A DNA stretch of 64,000 nt from Streptomyces actinomycinicus (GCF_016741775.1 NZ_JAERRK010000001.1:1-64000), one strand, 5' to 3'. Positions 8,596-18,619 are shown, counted from the first letter of the stretch. Made by a program: numbers and translations. Notes: generated by a model not told the origin, from the sequence alone.

Positions 8596-9701
8596 AGCTG
8601 GAGCGCGTGGAGATCGTGCACGTGGCGATCCCCCTGGTCACCCCGTTCCGTACGTCCTTCGGGACCATGACGGCCAAGGACACCTTCCTGCTGCACGTCG
8701 TGACGGACGAGGCCGAGGGCTGGTCGGAGTTCGCGGCAGACCCCGAACCGCTGTACTGCCCGGAGTTCGTCGCCGGCGCCGAGATCGTGCTGCGCGACTT
8801 CCTGCTGCCGCGCGCGGCAGCGCTGCCGCGGCTCACCACGGCCGCGCTCGGCCCGGCGGTGGCGAAGATCAAGGGGCACGAGCTGGCGAAGGCGGCCCTG
8901 GAGACGGCCGTGCTGGACGCCGAGCTGCGGGCGCACGGCATGTCGCTCGCGACGTACCTCGGCGCCGTGCACGACCGGGTCCCCGCCGGGGTCTCGATCG
9001 GGATCAGGAACTCGGTCGCCGAACTGCTGGACGACGTCGAGCGCCATCTCGACGAGGGGTACGTGCGCATCAAGCTGAAGATCGAACCCGGCTGGGACGT
9101 CGAGCCGGTACGGGCCGTCCGTGAGCGCTTCGGCGACGACCTCCCCCTCCAGGTCGACGCCAACACCGCCTACACCCTCGCCGACGCCGAGCACCTGCGG
9201 CACCTGGACGCGTTCGGACTGCTCCTGATCGAGGAGCCGCTGGAGGAGAACAACCTGCACGCGCACGCCCGGCTCCAGCAGCGCCTGGCCACCCCCGTCT
9301 GCCTGGACGAGTCCCTGCACCATGCCCGCGACACCGCCGCCGCGATCGCCATGGACGCCTGCCGGGTGGTGAACGTCAAGCCCGCCCGGGTCGGCGGCTA
9401 CCTGGAGGCCCGCCGGGTCCACGACGTGGCCCACGCCCACGGGGTGCCGGTGTGGTGCGGCGGCATGCTGGAGACCGGTGTCGGCCGGGCCCCGAACCTG
9501 GCGCTCGCGGCCCTGCCCGGCTGCACCCTCCCCGGGGACACCTCCGCCTCCGCCCGGTACTTCGCCGAGGACATCACCGAGCCGTTCGTCCTGCAGGACG
9601 GCCACCTCCCGGTGCCGGCCGGGCCCGGCATCGGCGTCGAGCCCCTGCCGGAGGCCCTGCGCCGGTTCACGCGGGAGCGGCGGGACCTGTACGCGGCATA
9701 A
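8592..9701 (+). CDS. N-succinylamino acid racemase / o-succinylbenzoate synthase family enolase
   Basis: A 369-residue enolase-superfamily enzyme of the NSAR/OSBS group. All catalytic residues are in the same numbered positions as the Amycolatopsis enzyme as I remember it: Lys161-x-Lys163 (RIKLKIEPG), metal ligands Asp189 (QVDANTAY), Glu214 (LIEEPL) and Asp239 (CLDESL), and Lys263 (NVKPARVGG). The closing WCGGMLETGVGR motif is also intact. The enzyme should abstract the alpha proton of an N-succinylamino acid and so interconvert its enantiomers. Streptomyces usually make menaquinone by the futalosine route, so the OSBS role is unlikely to be the physiological one. It is coupled to the upstream GNAT by a GTGA overlap. 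Confidence 0.87.
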   Translation: MKLERVEIVHVAIPLVTPFRTSFGTMTAKDTFLLHVVTDEAEGWSEFAADPEPLYCPEFVAGAEIVLRDFLLPRAAALPRLTTAALGPAVAKIKGHELAKAALETAVLDAELRAHGMSLATYLGAVHDRVPAGVSIGIRNSVAELLDDVERHLDEGYVRIKLKIEPGWDVEPVRAVRERFGDDLPLQVDANTAYTLADAEHLRHLDAFGLLLIEEPLEENNLHAHARLQQRLATPVCLDESLHHARDTAAAIAMDACRVVNVKPARVGGYLEARRVHDVAHAHGVPVWCGGMLETGVGRAPNLALAALPGCTLPGDTSASARYFAEDITEPFVLQDGHLPVPAGPGIGVEPLPEALRRFTRERRDLYAA

Positions 9702-9734
9702 GGGCACCACCGGTGGTCACGTTAGATTGATGAC

Positions 9735-10526
9735 GTGCTCTCTCGTCTCACGCGTCCCCAGGCCGTAGCCGTCTGCGCGGTGCCCGTCGTGGCCCTGCTG
9801 GCCACCGCGGCGCTCGCGCCGCTGCCGTTCTCGGTGGCCCAGCCCGGAACGACGGCGAACGTGCTCGGCGCCGACAAGGGCACCCAGGTGATCACCGTCT
9901 CCGGGGCGCCGGTCCGCAGGACCAGCGGCCAGCTGCGCATGGTCACGATCGTGGCCACCGGCCCGGAGGCCACGGTGACCCTCGGTGACGTCGTCGGCAA
10001 CTGGTTCCGCAGCGACCGGGCCGTCATGCCGCGCGACGCGGTCTACCCCAGCGGCGACGACGTCAAGGAGATCGAGAAGTACAACCTGGCCCAGATGGAC
10101 GAGTCCCAGCACAACGCCACCCAGGCGGCGCTGAAGTACCTCGGGCTCAGCGCCGGCAAGGTCAAGGTCGATCTGAAGCTCGCCGACGTCGGGGGTCCCA
10201 GTGCGGGACTGCTGTTCACCCTCGGCATCATCGACAAGCTGGACGGCGACGGCAGCGGCGGCGACCTCACTGGGGGCCGCACCATCGCCGGTACGGGCAC
10301 CATCGACCCCTCCGGCAAGGTCGGCGCGGTCGGCGGGGTGGCCTTGAAGACGCAGGCCGCGCGCCGGGACGGGGCCACCGTGTTCCTGGTCCCGAAGGCG
10401 GAGTGCGCGGACGCCCAGTCGGAACTGCCCAAGGGCCTGCGGCTGGTGCCGGTGACCACCGTGAAGAGCGCGGTCGACGCCCTGGTGGCGCTGGAGAAGG
10501 GCAAGGGGCCGGTGCCGAGCTGCTGA
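9735..10526 (+). CDS. secreted or membrane-anchored Lon-like (S16) serine protease
   Basis: A 263-residue protein with one N-terminal hydrophobic segment (residues 10-36, serving as signal or anchor) and a C-terminal Lon-type proteolytic domain. The catalytic Ser lies in DVGGPSAGLL (Ser about 156) and the Lys in GGVALKTQAA (Lys about 205), the dyad of S16 peptidases. It resembles YlbL-type proteins but is shorter, and the segment where the PDZ domain normally sits is weakly conserved or absent. It starts at GTG 9735 without a strong ribosome site. It ends 7 nt before the convergent solute-binding protein gene. Confidence 0.78.
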   Translation: MLSRLTRPQAVAVCAVPVVALLATAALAPLPFSVAQPGTTANVLGADKGTQVITVSGAPVRRTSGQLRMVTIVATGPEATVTLGDVVGNWFRSDRAVMPRDAVYPSGDDVKEIEKYNLAQMDESQHNATQAALKYLGLSAGKVKVDLKLADVGGPSAGLLFTLGIIDKLDGDGSGGDLTGGRTIAGTGTIDPSGKVGAVGGVALKTQAARRDGATVFLVPKAECADAQSELPKGLRLVPVTTVKSAVDALVALEKGKGPVPSC

Positions 10527-10533
10527 GGCCGGC

Positions 10534-11532
10534 CTACTTCACGAAGCCCTCCTGCTTCATCCAGTCCAGCGCCACCTGGTGCGGGTCCTCGCCGTCGACG
10601 TCCACCTCGGCGTTGAGGGTCTGCGCGACCGTGTTGTCCAGCTTCCTGGTGACGGGCTCGATCACGCTCGCGATGGCCGGCCACCGCCGGAGCACCTCGG
10701 TGTTGACCACGGGCGTCGCGTTGTAGTTGGGGAAGAACTTCTTGTCGTCCTCCATCAGCACCAGGTGCATCGACTTGATGCGGCCGTCGGTGGTGAACAC
10801 CTCCCCGTAGGTGCAACTGCCCTTGGCCACCTGGGTGTAGATGATCCCGGTGTCCATCTGTGTGACGTTCCGGGCCGGCAGGCTCATGCCGTACGCCTTC
10901 TCCAGGCCGGGCAGCCCGTCGGCCCGGTTCGCGAACTCGCCCTCCACGCACAGGGTGACGGCGCCCGGGTCCTTCTTCGACAGCTCGGCGACCTCGGACA
11001 GCGTCCGCGTGCGGTACTTCCGGAAGCCGGCCCGGTTCATGGCGAGGGCGTAGGTGTTGTCGAGCCGCGACGGCGGCAGCCAGGTCAGCCCGTTCTTCCG
11101 GTCGGCGTCCCGCACGGCCCGCCACTGCTCCTGCGGATCGGGAATGGGCCTGCTGTTGCCCAGATAGGTGATCCAGCCGGTGCCCGTGTACTCGAACAGG
11201 GCGTCCGCGTCACCCTTCCTGACCGCCTCCCGGGACCCGATGGAGCCCTGGATCCCGGTCCGGTCGAGGACGTCCGCGCCGGCCGCCTGCAAGGCGATCC
11301 CCATGATCGCGCCGAGGATCAGCTGCTCGGTGAACTCCTTGGAGGTAACCGTGAGGTGGGCGCCCTTCAACGGCAGACCCTGCCCGATCGTGCCCGGTCC
11401 GACGTCGTCGACCATGGGGGAGCCGCTGGTCAGCCCGCAGCCGGACGGTACGACGAGCAGCCCGGCCAGCAGCAGGCGGGTACGGCGCCTGCGCCGTGCC
11501 GAGGAGGCCCGGCGGGCCGGGGCGCCTGTCAT
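10534..11532 (-). CDS. OpuC-type glycine betaine/choline-binding lipoprotein
   Basis: A 332-residue extracytoplasmic solute-binding protein. A basic N-terminus and hydrophobic stretch end in the lipobox VPSGC, so it should be lipid-anchored after cleavage. The body carries the family hallmarks SKEFTEQLILG, DALFEYTGTGW and a C-terminal LNAEVDVDGEDP region seen in quaternary-ammonium binding proteins. It is the last gene of a four-gene importer operon on the minus strand, and its start overlaps the stop of the upstream permease by 4 nt. The ligand is probably glycine betaine, choline or a similar osmolyte; sequence alone does not separate them. Confidence 0.87.
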   Translation of the reverse strand: MTGAPARRASSARRRRRTRLLLAGLLVVPSGCGLTSGSPMVDDVGPGTIGQGLPLKGAHLTVTSKEFTEQLILGAIMGIALQAAGADVLDRTGIQGSIGSREAVRKGDADALFEYTGTGWITYLGNSRPIPDPQEQWRAVRDADRKNGLTWLPPSRLDNTYALAMNRAGFRKYRTRTLSEVAELSKKDPGAVTLCVEGEFANRADGLPGLEKAYGMSLPARNVTQMDTGIIYTQVAKGSCTYGEVFTTDGRIKSMHLVLMEDDKKFFPNYNATPVVNTEVLRRWPAIASVIEPVTRKLDNTVAQTLNAEVDVDGEDPHQVALDWMKQEGFVK

Positions 11533-12377
11533 GTGTCCACCTCCAGGCCACGCGGCCGCAGCAGCACTTCCGCCAGCGAGGCCAGCCAGTCCACCAGCAG
11601 CGCCAGCGCCACGGTCAGGACCGAGCCGAGCACCAGCACCGGCATGCGCTGGGTGGTGATGCCGGTGGTGATCAGCGTGCCGAGGCCGCCGCCCCCGCCG
11701 AAGGTGGCCAGCGTCGCCGTACCGACGTTGAGGACCAGCGCCGTGCGGACGCCGGCGAGGATCAGCGGGACGGCGAGGGGGAGTTCGATCCGGCCGAGCA
11801 CACCCAGCGGGGACATGCCGATGCCGCGGGCCGCCTCCAGCAGGAGCGGGTCGTTGGCCTTCAGACCGGTGATCGTGTTGGAGAGCACCGGGAGGACGGC
11901 GTAGACGACGATGCCGATCAGGGCCGCCTTCGTACCGGTGCCCAGCCAGATGACCAGCAGCGCCAGCAGGCCGATCGCCGGGGTCGCCTGGCCCATGTTG
12001 GCGACCGTCATGGCAGCCGGGGTGGCCCAGCGGAACGCCCGCCGGGTCAGGACGATACCCAGCGGGATGGCGATGATCAGCACGAAGAAGGTGGAGATCA
12101 CCGTCAGCTGCACGTGCTGCCACAGCGCCTCGGAGACCTGGCCGCCCGACAGCGCGTTCGCGGAGATCGTGTCCAGCTGCGCCTGCCGGAACCACAGCCA
12201 GGTCGCGAGGAGCAGGGCGATCAGGAACGCGGGCAGCACGGTCAGCCGCTGCCAGGACAGCCGGCGTCCGGGCGGGCGCTGCGGCGGGGGCGGCGCCTCC
12301 TGCTCGGCCTCGCCCTCGTCACGGAAGGCGAGCCCCTTCACCTCGTGCTCGCCCTCCGGGCGCCGGGCGGTGCTCAC
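11529..12377 (-). CDS. osmoprotectant ABC transporter permease (OpuCB/CD type)
   Basis: A 282-residue permease from a GTG that overlaps the ATPase stop by 4 nt. After a charged, proline-rich cytoplasmic N-terminus it has five to six hydrophobic helices. The coupling EAA loop reads LLLEAARGIGMSPLGVLGRIELP, with the invariant EAA-xxx-G pattern that docks the ATPase. GQATPAIGLLAL and a Gly-rich TFGGGGGLGTLI stretch are typical of betaine/carnitine/choline permeases. It probably forms a heterodimeric channel with the second permease encoded upstream. Confidence 0.87.
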   Translation of the reverse strand: MSTARRPEGEHEVKGLAFRDEGEAEQEAPPPPQRPPGRRLSWQRLTVLPAFLIALLLATWLWFRQAQLDTISANALSGGQVSEALWQHVQLTVISTFFVLIIAIPLGIVLTRRAFRWATPAAMTVANMGQATPAIGLLALLVIWLGTGTKAALIGIVVYAVLPVLSNTITGLKANDPLLLEAARGIGMSPLGVLGRIELPLAVPLILAGVRTALVLNVGTATLATFGGGGGLGTLITTGITTQRMPVLVLGSVLTVALALLVDWLASLAEVLLRPRGLEVDT

Positions 12378-13621
12378 GCCTTCTTCTCCCCGGCGTCGCC
12401 CTCCTGCTCGAAGTGGGTCTGCCGGGACCGGGCCTCCTCCAGCTCGTGCTGGTGCTCCATGGCCTCGAGCCGGTCGGCCTCCAGCAGCTCGTGCACGGAG
12501 TTCATCAGCGTCTCCATGTCGACCACCCCGATGAACTCGCCGCGCCGCCCGGTCACCGCGACCCGGCCGGCGTTGTCGGTGAGGACGGCCTCCAGCGCGT
12601 CCCGGAGGGTGGCGTCCCGGGTCACCGTGTCGTGCACCAGCGTGCCCGCGCGGGCGAGCGAGCCGCGGGCCCGCATCAGGTCGCCGCGCCGCAGCCACTT
12701 GTAGGGGCGGCGGCGCCGGTCGAGGAGCAGGATCTCGTTGGTGCCGCCGTCACGCAGGTACCCGAAGATCTGCTGGAGCGGGGTGTCCACGGTCACCGTC
12801 GGGTAGCCCCGCATCTCCACGTCCCGCACCCGGGTCAGGTTGAGCCGCTTCAGGGCCGCGCCGGCGCCCACGAAACCGGAGACGAAGTCGTCGGCGGGAT
12901 TGGTGAGGATCGCCTCGGGGGTGTCGAACTGGGCGATGTGCGAGCGTTCGCGCAGCACCGCGATCCGGTCGCCCAGTTTGATCGCCTCGTCGAAGTCATG
13001 GGTGACGAACACGATCGTCTTGTGCAGTTCGCGCTGGAGCCGGATCAGCTCGTCCTGGAGGTGGTCGCGGGTGATCGGGTCGACCGCGCCGAACGGCTCG
13101 TCCATGAGCAGCACCGGCGGGTCGGCGGCGAGCGCCCGGGCCACGCCGACGCGCTGCTGCTGGCCGCCGGAGAGCTGACGCGGATAGCGGCCGTGGAACT
13201 CGCCGGGGTCGAGGCCGACCAGGTCCAGCATCTCCTCCACCCGCTGCCGGAGCCGGGACTTCGGCCACCCGGTCATCCTGGGCACGAGCGCGATGTTCTG
13301 GGCGACGGTCATGTGCGGGAAGAGCCCCGAGGACTGGATGGCGTACCCGACCTTGCGGCGCAGCTTCACCGGGTCGATGCCGGTGACGTCCTCACCGCCG
13401 ATCCGGATGCGCCCGCCGGTCGGTTCGATCAGCCGGTTGATCATCTTGAGCGTGGTGGACTTCCCGCAGCCGGACGGGCCGACGAAGACGACCGTCTCGC
13501 CCGCCTTGATCTCCATGTTCACCCGGTCCACGGCCGGCTGCGCACTGCCCGGGTACCGCTTGGTCAGGCCCTCCAGCTCGATCGTGGCGCCGTGCGTGGC
13601 GGTGGGGGCCGGCTCAGCCAC
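12374..13621 (-). CDS. osmoprotectant ABC transporter ATPase with CBS domains
   Basis: A 415-residue ABC ATPase. It has Walker A GPSGCGKST, the Q-loop in YAIQSSGLFPH, signature LSGGQQQR, Walker B LLMDEPFGAVD and the switch His in VFVTHD. After residue 260 a pair of CBS domains extends the protein, as in OpuA/OpuCA ATPases, where they sense ionic strength or cyclic nucleotides to gate uptake. A highly charged tail closes the protein. Its GTG start at 13621 overlaps the preceding permease by 8 nt. It energises uptake of a compatible solute by the two permeases and the lipoprotein encoded around it. Confidence 0.9.
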   Translation of the reverse strand: MAEPAPTATHGATIELEGLTKRYPGSAQPAVDRVNMEIKAGETVVFVGPSGCGKSTTLKMINRLIEPTGGRIRIGGEDVTGIDPVKLRRKVGYAIQSSGLFPHMTVAQNIALVPRMTGWPKSRLRQRVEEMLDLVGLDPGEFHGRYPRQLSGGQQQRVGVARALAADPPVLLMDEPFGAVDPITRDHLQDELIRLQRELHKTIVFVTHDFDEAIKLGDRIAVLRERSHIAQFDTPEAILTNPADDFVSGFVGAGAALKRLNLTRVRDVEMRGYPTVTVDTPLQQIFGYLRDGGTNEILLLDRRRRPYKWLRRGDLMRARGSLARAGTLVHDTVTRDATLRDALEAVLTDNAGRVAVTGRRGEFIGVVDMETLMNSVHELLEADRLEAMEHQHELEEARSRQTHFEQEGDAGEKKA

Positions 13622-14261
13622 GGATCCCCCTCGGAATGGTCAGCCGTCCGATCAGCACGTACGCGGCGTCGAACAGCAGGGCGAGGATGACGATCCCGAG
13701 CGTGCCGGCGAGCACCTGGTTCAGTGCGTTCCTGCTGCCCAGGGAGGCGAGCCCGCGGAAGATCTCGTTGCCGAGTCCGGGGCCGGAGGCGTAGGCGGCG
13801 ACCGCGGCGATGCCCATCAGCATCTGGGTGGAGACGCGGATGCCCGTCAGGATCGGCGGCCAGGCCAGCGGCAGCTCCACCCGCGCCAGCCGCATCGGGC
13901 CGGACATGCCGATCCCGCGGGCCGCGTCCACCAGTGCCGGGTCCACTCCGCGCAGGCCGACGATCGCGTTGCGCACGATCGGCAGCAGCCCGTACAGGGT
14001 CAGGGCGATCACCGTGGGCGGCACGCCCAGACCGACGACCGGGATGAGCAGACCGATGAACGCGAGCGAGGGGACGGTGAGGATGCTGGAGGTGGCGGTG
14101 GTGGCGAGATTGCCGGCCCATGCGGAGCGATAGGTGGCGATTCCGGTGAGCACACCGGTGACGGTCGCCAGGACCATGCACTGGAAGACCGCACTGGCGT
14201 GCTGGAAGGCGTCCGTGAGCAGCTGCTGGTGACGGCTGCCCAGGTACTCCCAGAAGCTCAC
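13614..14261 (-). CDS. osmoprotectant ABC transporter permease, first gene of operon
   Basis: A 215-residue permease starting at GTG 14261. It has about five transmembrane helices and an EAA loop in LVDAARGIGMSGPMRLARVELP. PSLAFIGLLIPVVGLG and the NEIFRGLA stretch are typical of OpuCB/OpuCD partners. It is the promoter-proximal gene of the order permease-ATPase-permease-binding protein, and all four genes overlap by 4-8 nt, so they should be made from one transcript. It starts 38 nt downstream of the Lrp/AsnC gene on the same strand, leaving read-through possible. Confidence 0.87.
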   Translation of the reverse strand: MSFWEYLGSRHQQLLTDAFQHASAVFQCMVLATVTGVLTGIATYRSAWAGNLATTATSSILTVPSLAFIGLLIPVVGLGVPPTVIALTLYGLLPIVRNAIVGLRGVDPALVDAARGIGMSGPMRLARVELPLAWPPILTGIRVSTQMLMGIAAVAAYASGPGLGNEIFRGLASLGSRNALNQVLAGTLGIVILALLFDAAYVLIGRLTIPRGIRG

Positions 14262-14299
14262 CCGCGCTCACCCCCAGGTTCGGCTGCGTCCGGCGTCGG

Positions 14300-14779
14300 C
14301 TAGGTCCCTGCGCTGTCCGCGGCCGCCTGTTCCACCAGCGGGATGATCCGCAGCGGAACGGGGTTCTCCATGACGATCGTCGTGGAGGCCCGGACGATGC
14401 CATCAAAGCCGACGACCCGGTCGATCACCCGCTGGAGATCGGCGTTCGAGCGGGCCACCAGCCGGCACAGCATGTCGCCGCTGCCGGTGGTGGTCAGCAG
14501 CTCCAGCACCTCCGGCACGGTCGCCAAGTGGGCCCGCACGTCGGCCCCTTGACCCTGCCGGATCTGGAGCGTGGCGAAGGCGGTGACCGGGTAGCCGAGG
14601 GCCGCCGGGTCCACCTGGGGTCCGAAGCCGCGGATGACTCCGTTCGACTGAAGCCGGTCCAGCCGCGCCTGTACGGTCCCGCGCGCCACACCGAGCCGCC
14701 GGGACATCTCCAGCACCCCGATGCGCGGCTCCCGGGCGAGCAGCACGATGATGCGCCCGTCCAGATGATCGATCGCCAT
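14300..14779 (-). CDS. Lrp/AsnC-family regulator divergent from HPPD
   Basis: A 159-residue Lrp/AsnC regulator. Residues 1-60 are the helix-turn-helix (LDGRIIVLLAREPRIGVLEM, then SRRLGVARGTVQARLDRL) and the rest is the RAM ligand-binding fold (GSGDMLCRLVARSNADLQRV). The ATG at 14779 is chosen over upstream in-frame codons because the family begins a few residues before LDxxI. It diverges from the 4-hydroxyphenylpyruvate dioxygenase gene. The S. coelicolor counterpart in this position is, as I recall, a tyrosine-catabolism regulator called HppR. A palindrome sits in the shared promoter region. Confidence 0.87.
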   Translation of the reverse strand: MAIDHLDGRIIVLLAREPRIGVLEMSRRLGVARGTVQARLDRLQSNGVIRGFGPQVDPAALGYPVTAFATLQIRQGQGADVRAHLATVPEVLELLTTTGSGDMLCRLVARSNADLQRVIDRVVGFDGIVRASTTIVMENPVPLRIIPLVEQAAADSAGT

Positions 14780-14781
14780 GA

Positions 14782-16050
<1,269 letters not shown>

Positions 16051-16085
16051 CCGACGGTCCCCCCGCCGGACGCCCAGGGGGGACC

Positions 16086-16934
16086 GTGGAGCAGCGCATC
16101 GACCTCGCCGCACCGGCCGTCCGCTGGCTGCGGCAGCTGGACACCCTGCGCGAACCCACGGTCCTCCAGTCCTTCGCCTTCGACGAGGTCCACCACCACC
16201 TCTACGTCCTGCAGCTCGTCCGGGGCGGCCGGGACGCCGGCGACCTGTGCCTCAACCGCCTGGACCACGCGGGCAGACGCCTCGGCCACATGTACCTGAA
16301 GGGCTTCGGGCACGGCGTGAGCATGGGCGTCCAGCACGACGCCGACGGCACGGTGTGGATCTGGACCGAGGCGGACGCCGCGGGCGGATACGGCCGGGGC
16401 GTCACCCGCTTCCGGTTCGCCGGCGGCGCCACCCGCACACCGCGGGACGTCCGGGTCCGCCACCCGATAGCCGGCTCACACGCCAACCAGCCCGGCATCT
16501 GCCCGGCCACCGGACGCATCGCCGTCCGCCACCGGACGGGTGGCACCCCGCGCTACCGCGTCTGGGACCTGGCCGCGTTCACCGCCCGCGAGTACGGCTC
16601 CCCGCTCGCCGACTTCCCGCAGACCGGTGCCCACCCCGACCCGGACGTCCCCTTCCAGGGGTTCGCCCTGCACGGCGACCATCTCTACCAGCTCGCCGGA
16701 TCCGCCTACGACCCGCGGACCAACCCGCCCGCCGGCCACGGCAACACGTACCTGTCCTGTCTGGACATCCGCACCGGCGAACTCATCGCCCGCCACCGCA
16801 CGCAAGCGGCACGCTCCCTCGACCTCCGGGAACCGGAGGGCCTCGCCGTCCGCCACACCGGCACCCCGCGCCTGTACGTGGGCTTCGCGTCCGGGCGGGC
16901 GGGGGCACGGAAGTTCTCGATCTACTACAAGTGA
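16086..16934 (+). CDS. TagC/P68-receptor-binding-protein-like beta-propeller protein
   Basis: A 282-residue protein starting at GTG 16086 directly after AGGGGGG. It has no signal peptide. It matches the pattern of Streptomyces proteins labelled teichoic acid biosynthesis protein C: LQSFAFDEVHHHLYVLQL, then GHMYLKGFGHGVSMGV, DGTVWIWTEAD, and late FALHGDHLYQLAGSA. These motifs belong to a propeller fold shared with phage receptor-binding proteins. Biochemical function is not established; a glycan- or teichoic-acid-related role is a label inherited from Bacillus TagC. It follows hpd by 35 nt on the same strand and may be cotranscribed. Confidence 0.65.
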   Translation: MEQRIDLAAPAVRWLRQLDTLREPTVLQSFAFDEVHHHLYVLQLVRGGRDAGDLCLNRLDHAGRRLGHMYLKGFGHGVSMGVQHDADGTVWIWTEADAAGGYGRGVTRFRFAGGATRTPRDVRVRHPIAGSHANQPGICPATGRIAVRHRTGGTPRYRVWDLAAFTAREYGSPLADFPQTGAHPDPDVPFQGFALHGDHLYQLAGSAYDPRTNPPAGHGNTYLSCLDIRTGELIARHRTQAARSLDLREPEGLAVRHTGTPRLYVGFASGRAGARKFSIYYK

Positions 16935-17020
16935 CCCTCACCCGCCCCGAGAGGGCCCCGGCCGTTCCGAACGGTGATCGGCCGCCCCGACGGCCCCGAC
17001 GGCCTCGGCGACTGCGATTG

Positions 17021-17050
17021 GGCCGGGGCCGCTCCGAACGGTCCCCGGCC
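17021..17050. terminator. bidirectional hairpin between convergent genes
   Basis: GGCCGGGG at 17021-17028 pairs with CCCCGGCC at 17043-17050 around a 14-nt loop. It sits between the ends of the TagC-like gene (plus strand) and the TPR gene (minus strand), so it could stop transcription from both sides. There is no T-run, as usual in Streptomyces. Confidence 0.5.
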
Positions 17051-17051
17051 G

Positions 17052-18521
17052 CTACAAGTGGTCCTCGGGCAGCTCGTCCTCCGGCGGTTCGCCCAGCGCC
17101 CGCAGTGCCGCCCGCGCCGCCGGTACCCGCAGCGGCGAGAAGTACGGGTTGATCCGCAGCGCCTCCTGGAGATGCCGCCGCGCGGGGCCGTCCTGCTCCA
17201 GCTCCGCCTCGATCACACCCCGGTGGAACGCGTACAGCGCGCTGCGCACCCCGCCGCCCTTCGCCTTGTCCGTCGCGACGGACGCGTAGGTCAGCGCCTC
17301 CTGGTCCTCCCCGGCCCGGTGCAGCGCCCAGCCCAGCGCGTCGGCCACCTCGATGCCCGGCTGGCGCTGCCACTCCTCCCGCAACCGCTCCACACCGTCC
17401 ACCGGCTCCCCGTGGTCCGCCTCGAACCGGCCGATCAGCAGCTCCTCGTCGACCCCGGCCGCCACCTGCCGCCGCACCTCGGCCTTCATCCGGGTGTACT
17501 GCTCCTCGGCGAGCTGTTCCTGCCCCAGCGACTCGTACAGCTCGCCCAGCTCCATGAGGTCCGCCGGGTCCGGCTGCTTCGCCAGTGCGGTCCGGTACGC
17601 GGCCAGCGCCTCCGTCGTGCGCCCCAGCGCGGCCAGCGTCCGCGCCCGCCCGGCCGGCGCCGCCCGCTGGTCGGGGTCGAGGCGTACCGCGGCCTCGAAG
17701 TGCCGCAGCGCCTCCGGCAGGTCACCTCGGTCCCAGGCCAGTTGGCCGACCCCGGTCAGCCAGGCGGCCTGCTCGGCCGGAGTGCGGGCGGCGGCCGCCG
17801 CGTCCGTCAGCTGGGCCACCGCGTCCTCGCGCCAGCCCCGGTCCTGGTACACCGCCGCGGCCCGCGCCATCACGGCCGGCCGCGCCGCCGCGTCGGTGCG
17901 CAGCCCCATCAGCTTGTCCAGTGTGGAGCGGGCGTTCTTGTAGTCGCCCAGCCCGGTGTAGGCGTCGATCAGCGGCGCGTACGCCGTCCACCGCTTCGGC
18001 GCCGCCTTCAGTGCCTGCTCGCCGTACTGTTTCGCCGCCGGAAAGTCCCGGCGGGCGAGCGCCAGCGCGGTCAGGCCGTCCAGCGCCTCGGTGTTCCGTT
18101 CCCCGCGCACGTCCAGCGAGGTGCGCAGCGCCCGGTCGGCCCGCGGATAGTCGGTCGCGTCGCCGGTGCGGCGCCCGCGCTCCACGTATGCCGAACCCAG
18201 CACCGCCCACGCGCGGGCGTCCCGCGGCTGGGCCCGCACCCGCTGCTCCTGCCGTCCGATGAGCGTCGTGAGGCCCGGCAGGCCGGCCGGTACCCCGTAC
18301 GTCACCGCCGTCAGCGTCTGCGGCTGTGCCCGCGGACCCGGGGCGGGTGGCGGGGCCAGGCGTTCCTGCCGCTCCTGCGGCAGCAGCATCAGCACCGCGC
18401 CGGCGACGACTCCGCCCGCCAGCGCGCTGACCAGCACCCGGCGCAGCAGCCGCCGGCGCTGCCGCGGGGCGGGCGGCTCGGGGAGCAGCGACGCACCCGG
18501 CGCCCGGAGTCGGTTGTCCAT
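17052..18521 (-). CDS. membrane-anchored tetratricopeptide-repeat protein
   Basis: A 489-residue protein. A basic cytoplasmic head (residues 1-30) is followed by one transmembrane helix (LVSALAGGVVAGAVLMLL) and then, from about residue 85 on, a long array of 34-residue TPR helices, for example AWAVLGSAYVERGRRTG, AYAPLIDAYTGLGDYKNA, ALRHFEAAVRLDPDQ and ADLMELGELYESLGQEQ. TPR proteins act as scaffolds; the partner is unknown. ATG 18521 is preferred over an in-frame GTG at 18530. It is divergent from the FAD oxidase gene across a 98-nt gap. Confidence 0.82.
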   Translation of the reverse strand: MDNRLRAPGASLLPEPPAPRQRRRLLRRVLVSALAGGVVAGAVLMLLPQERQERLAPPPAPGPRAQPQTLTAVTYGVPAGLPGLTTLIGRQEQRVRAQPRDARAWAVLGSAYVERGRRTGDATDYPRADRALRTSLDVRGERNTEALDGLTALALARRDFPAAKQYGEQALKAAPKRWTAYAPLIDAYTGLGDYKNARSTLDKLMGLRTDAAARPAVMARAAAVYQDRGWREDAVAQLTDAAAAARTPAEQAAWLTGVGQLAWDRGDLPEALRHFEAAVRLDPDQRAAPAGRARTLAALGRTTEALAAYRTALAKQPDPADLMELGELYESLGQEQLAEEQYTRMKAEVRRQVAAGVDEELLIGRFEADHGEPVDGVERLREEWQRQPGIEVADALGWALHRAGEDQEALTYASVATDKAKGGGVRSALYAFHRGVIEAELEQDGPARRHLQEALRINPYFSPLRVPAARAALRALGEPPEDELPEDHL

Positions 18522-18619
18522 GGGGCTCACTGTGCGTCAATACGACGAGCACATCCGGGTGGCCCAAGGGCGGCGCGGGCGGGGTTCACACCGATGGCCG
18601 CGAGTGCGAACCTGTGATC

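Noticed and set aside
8592..9701. Menaquinone-pathway o-succinylbenzoate synthase (menC)
   Set aside because: The active site cannot exclude it, but no other men genes are present here, Streptomyces generally use the futalosine route, and the linked GNAT and M20 genes favour the racemase role.
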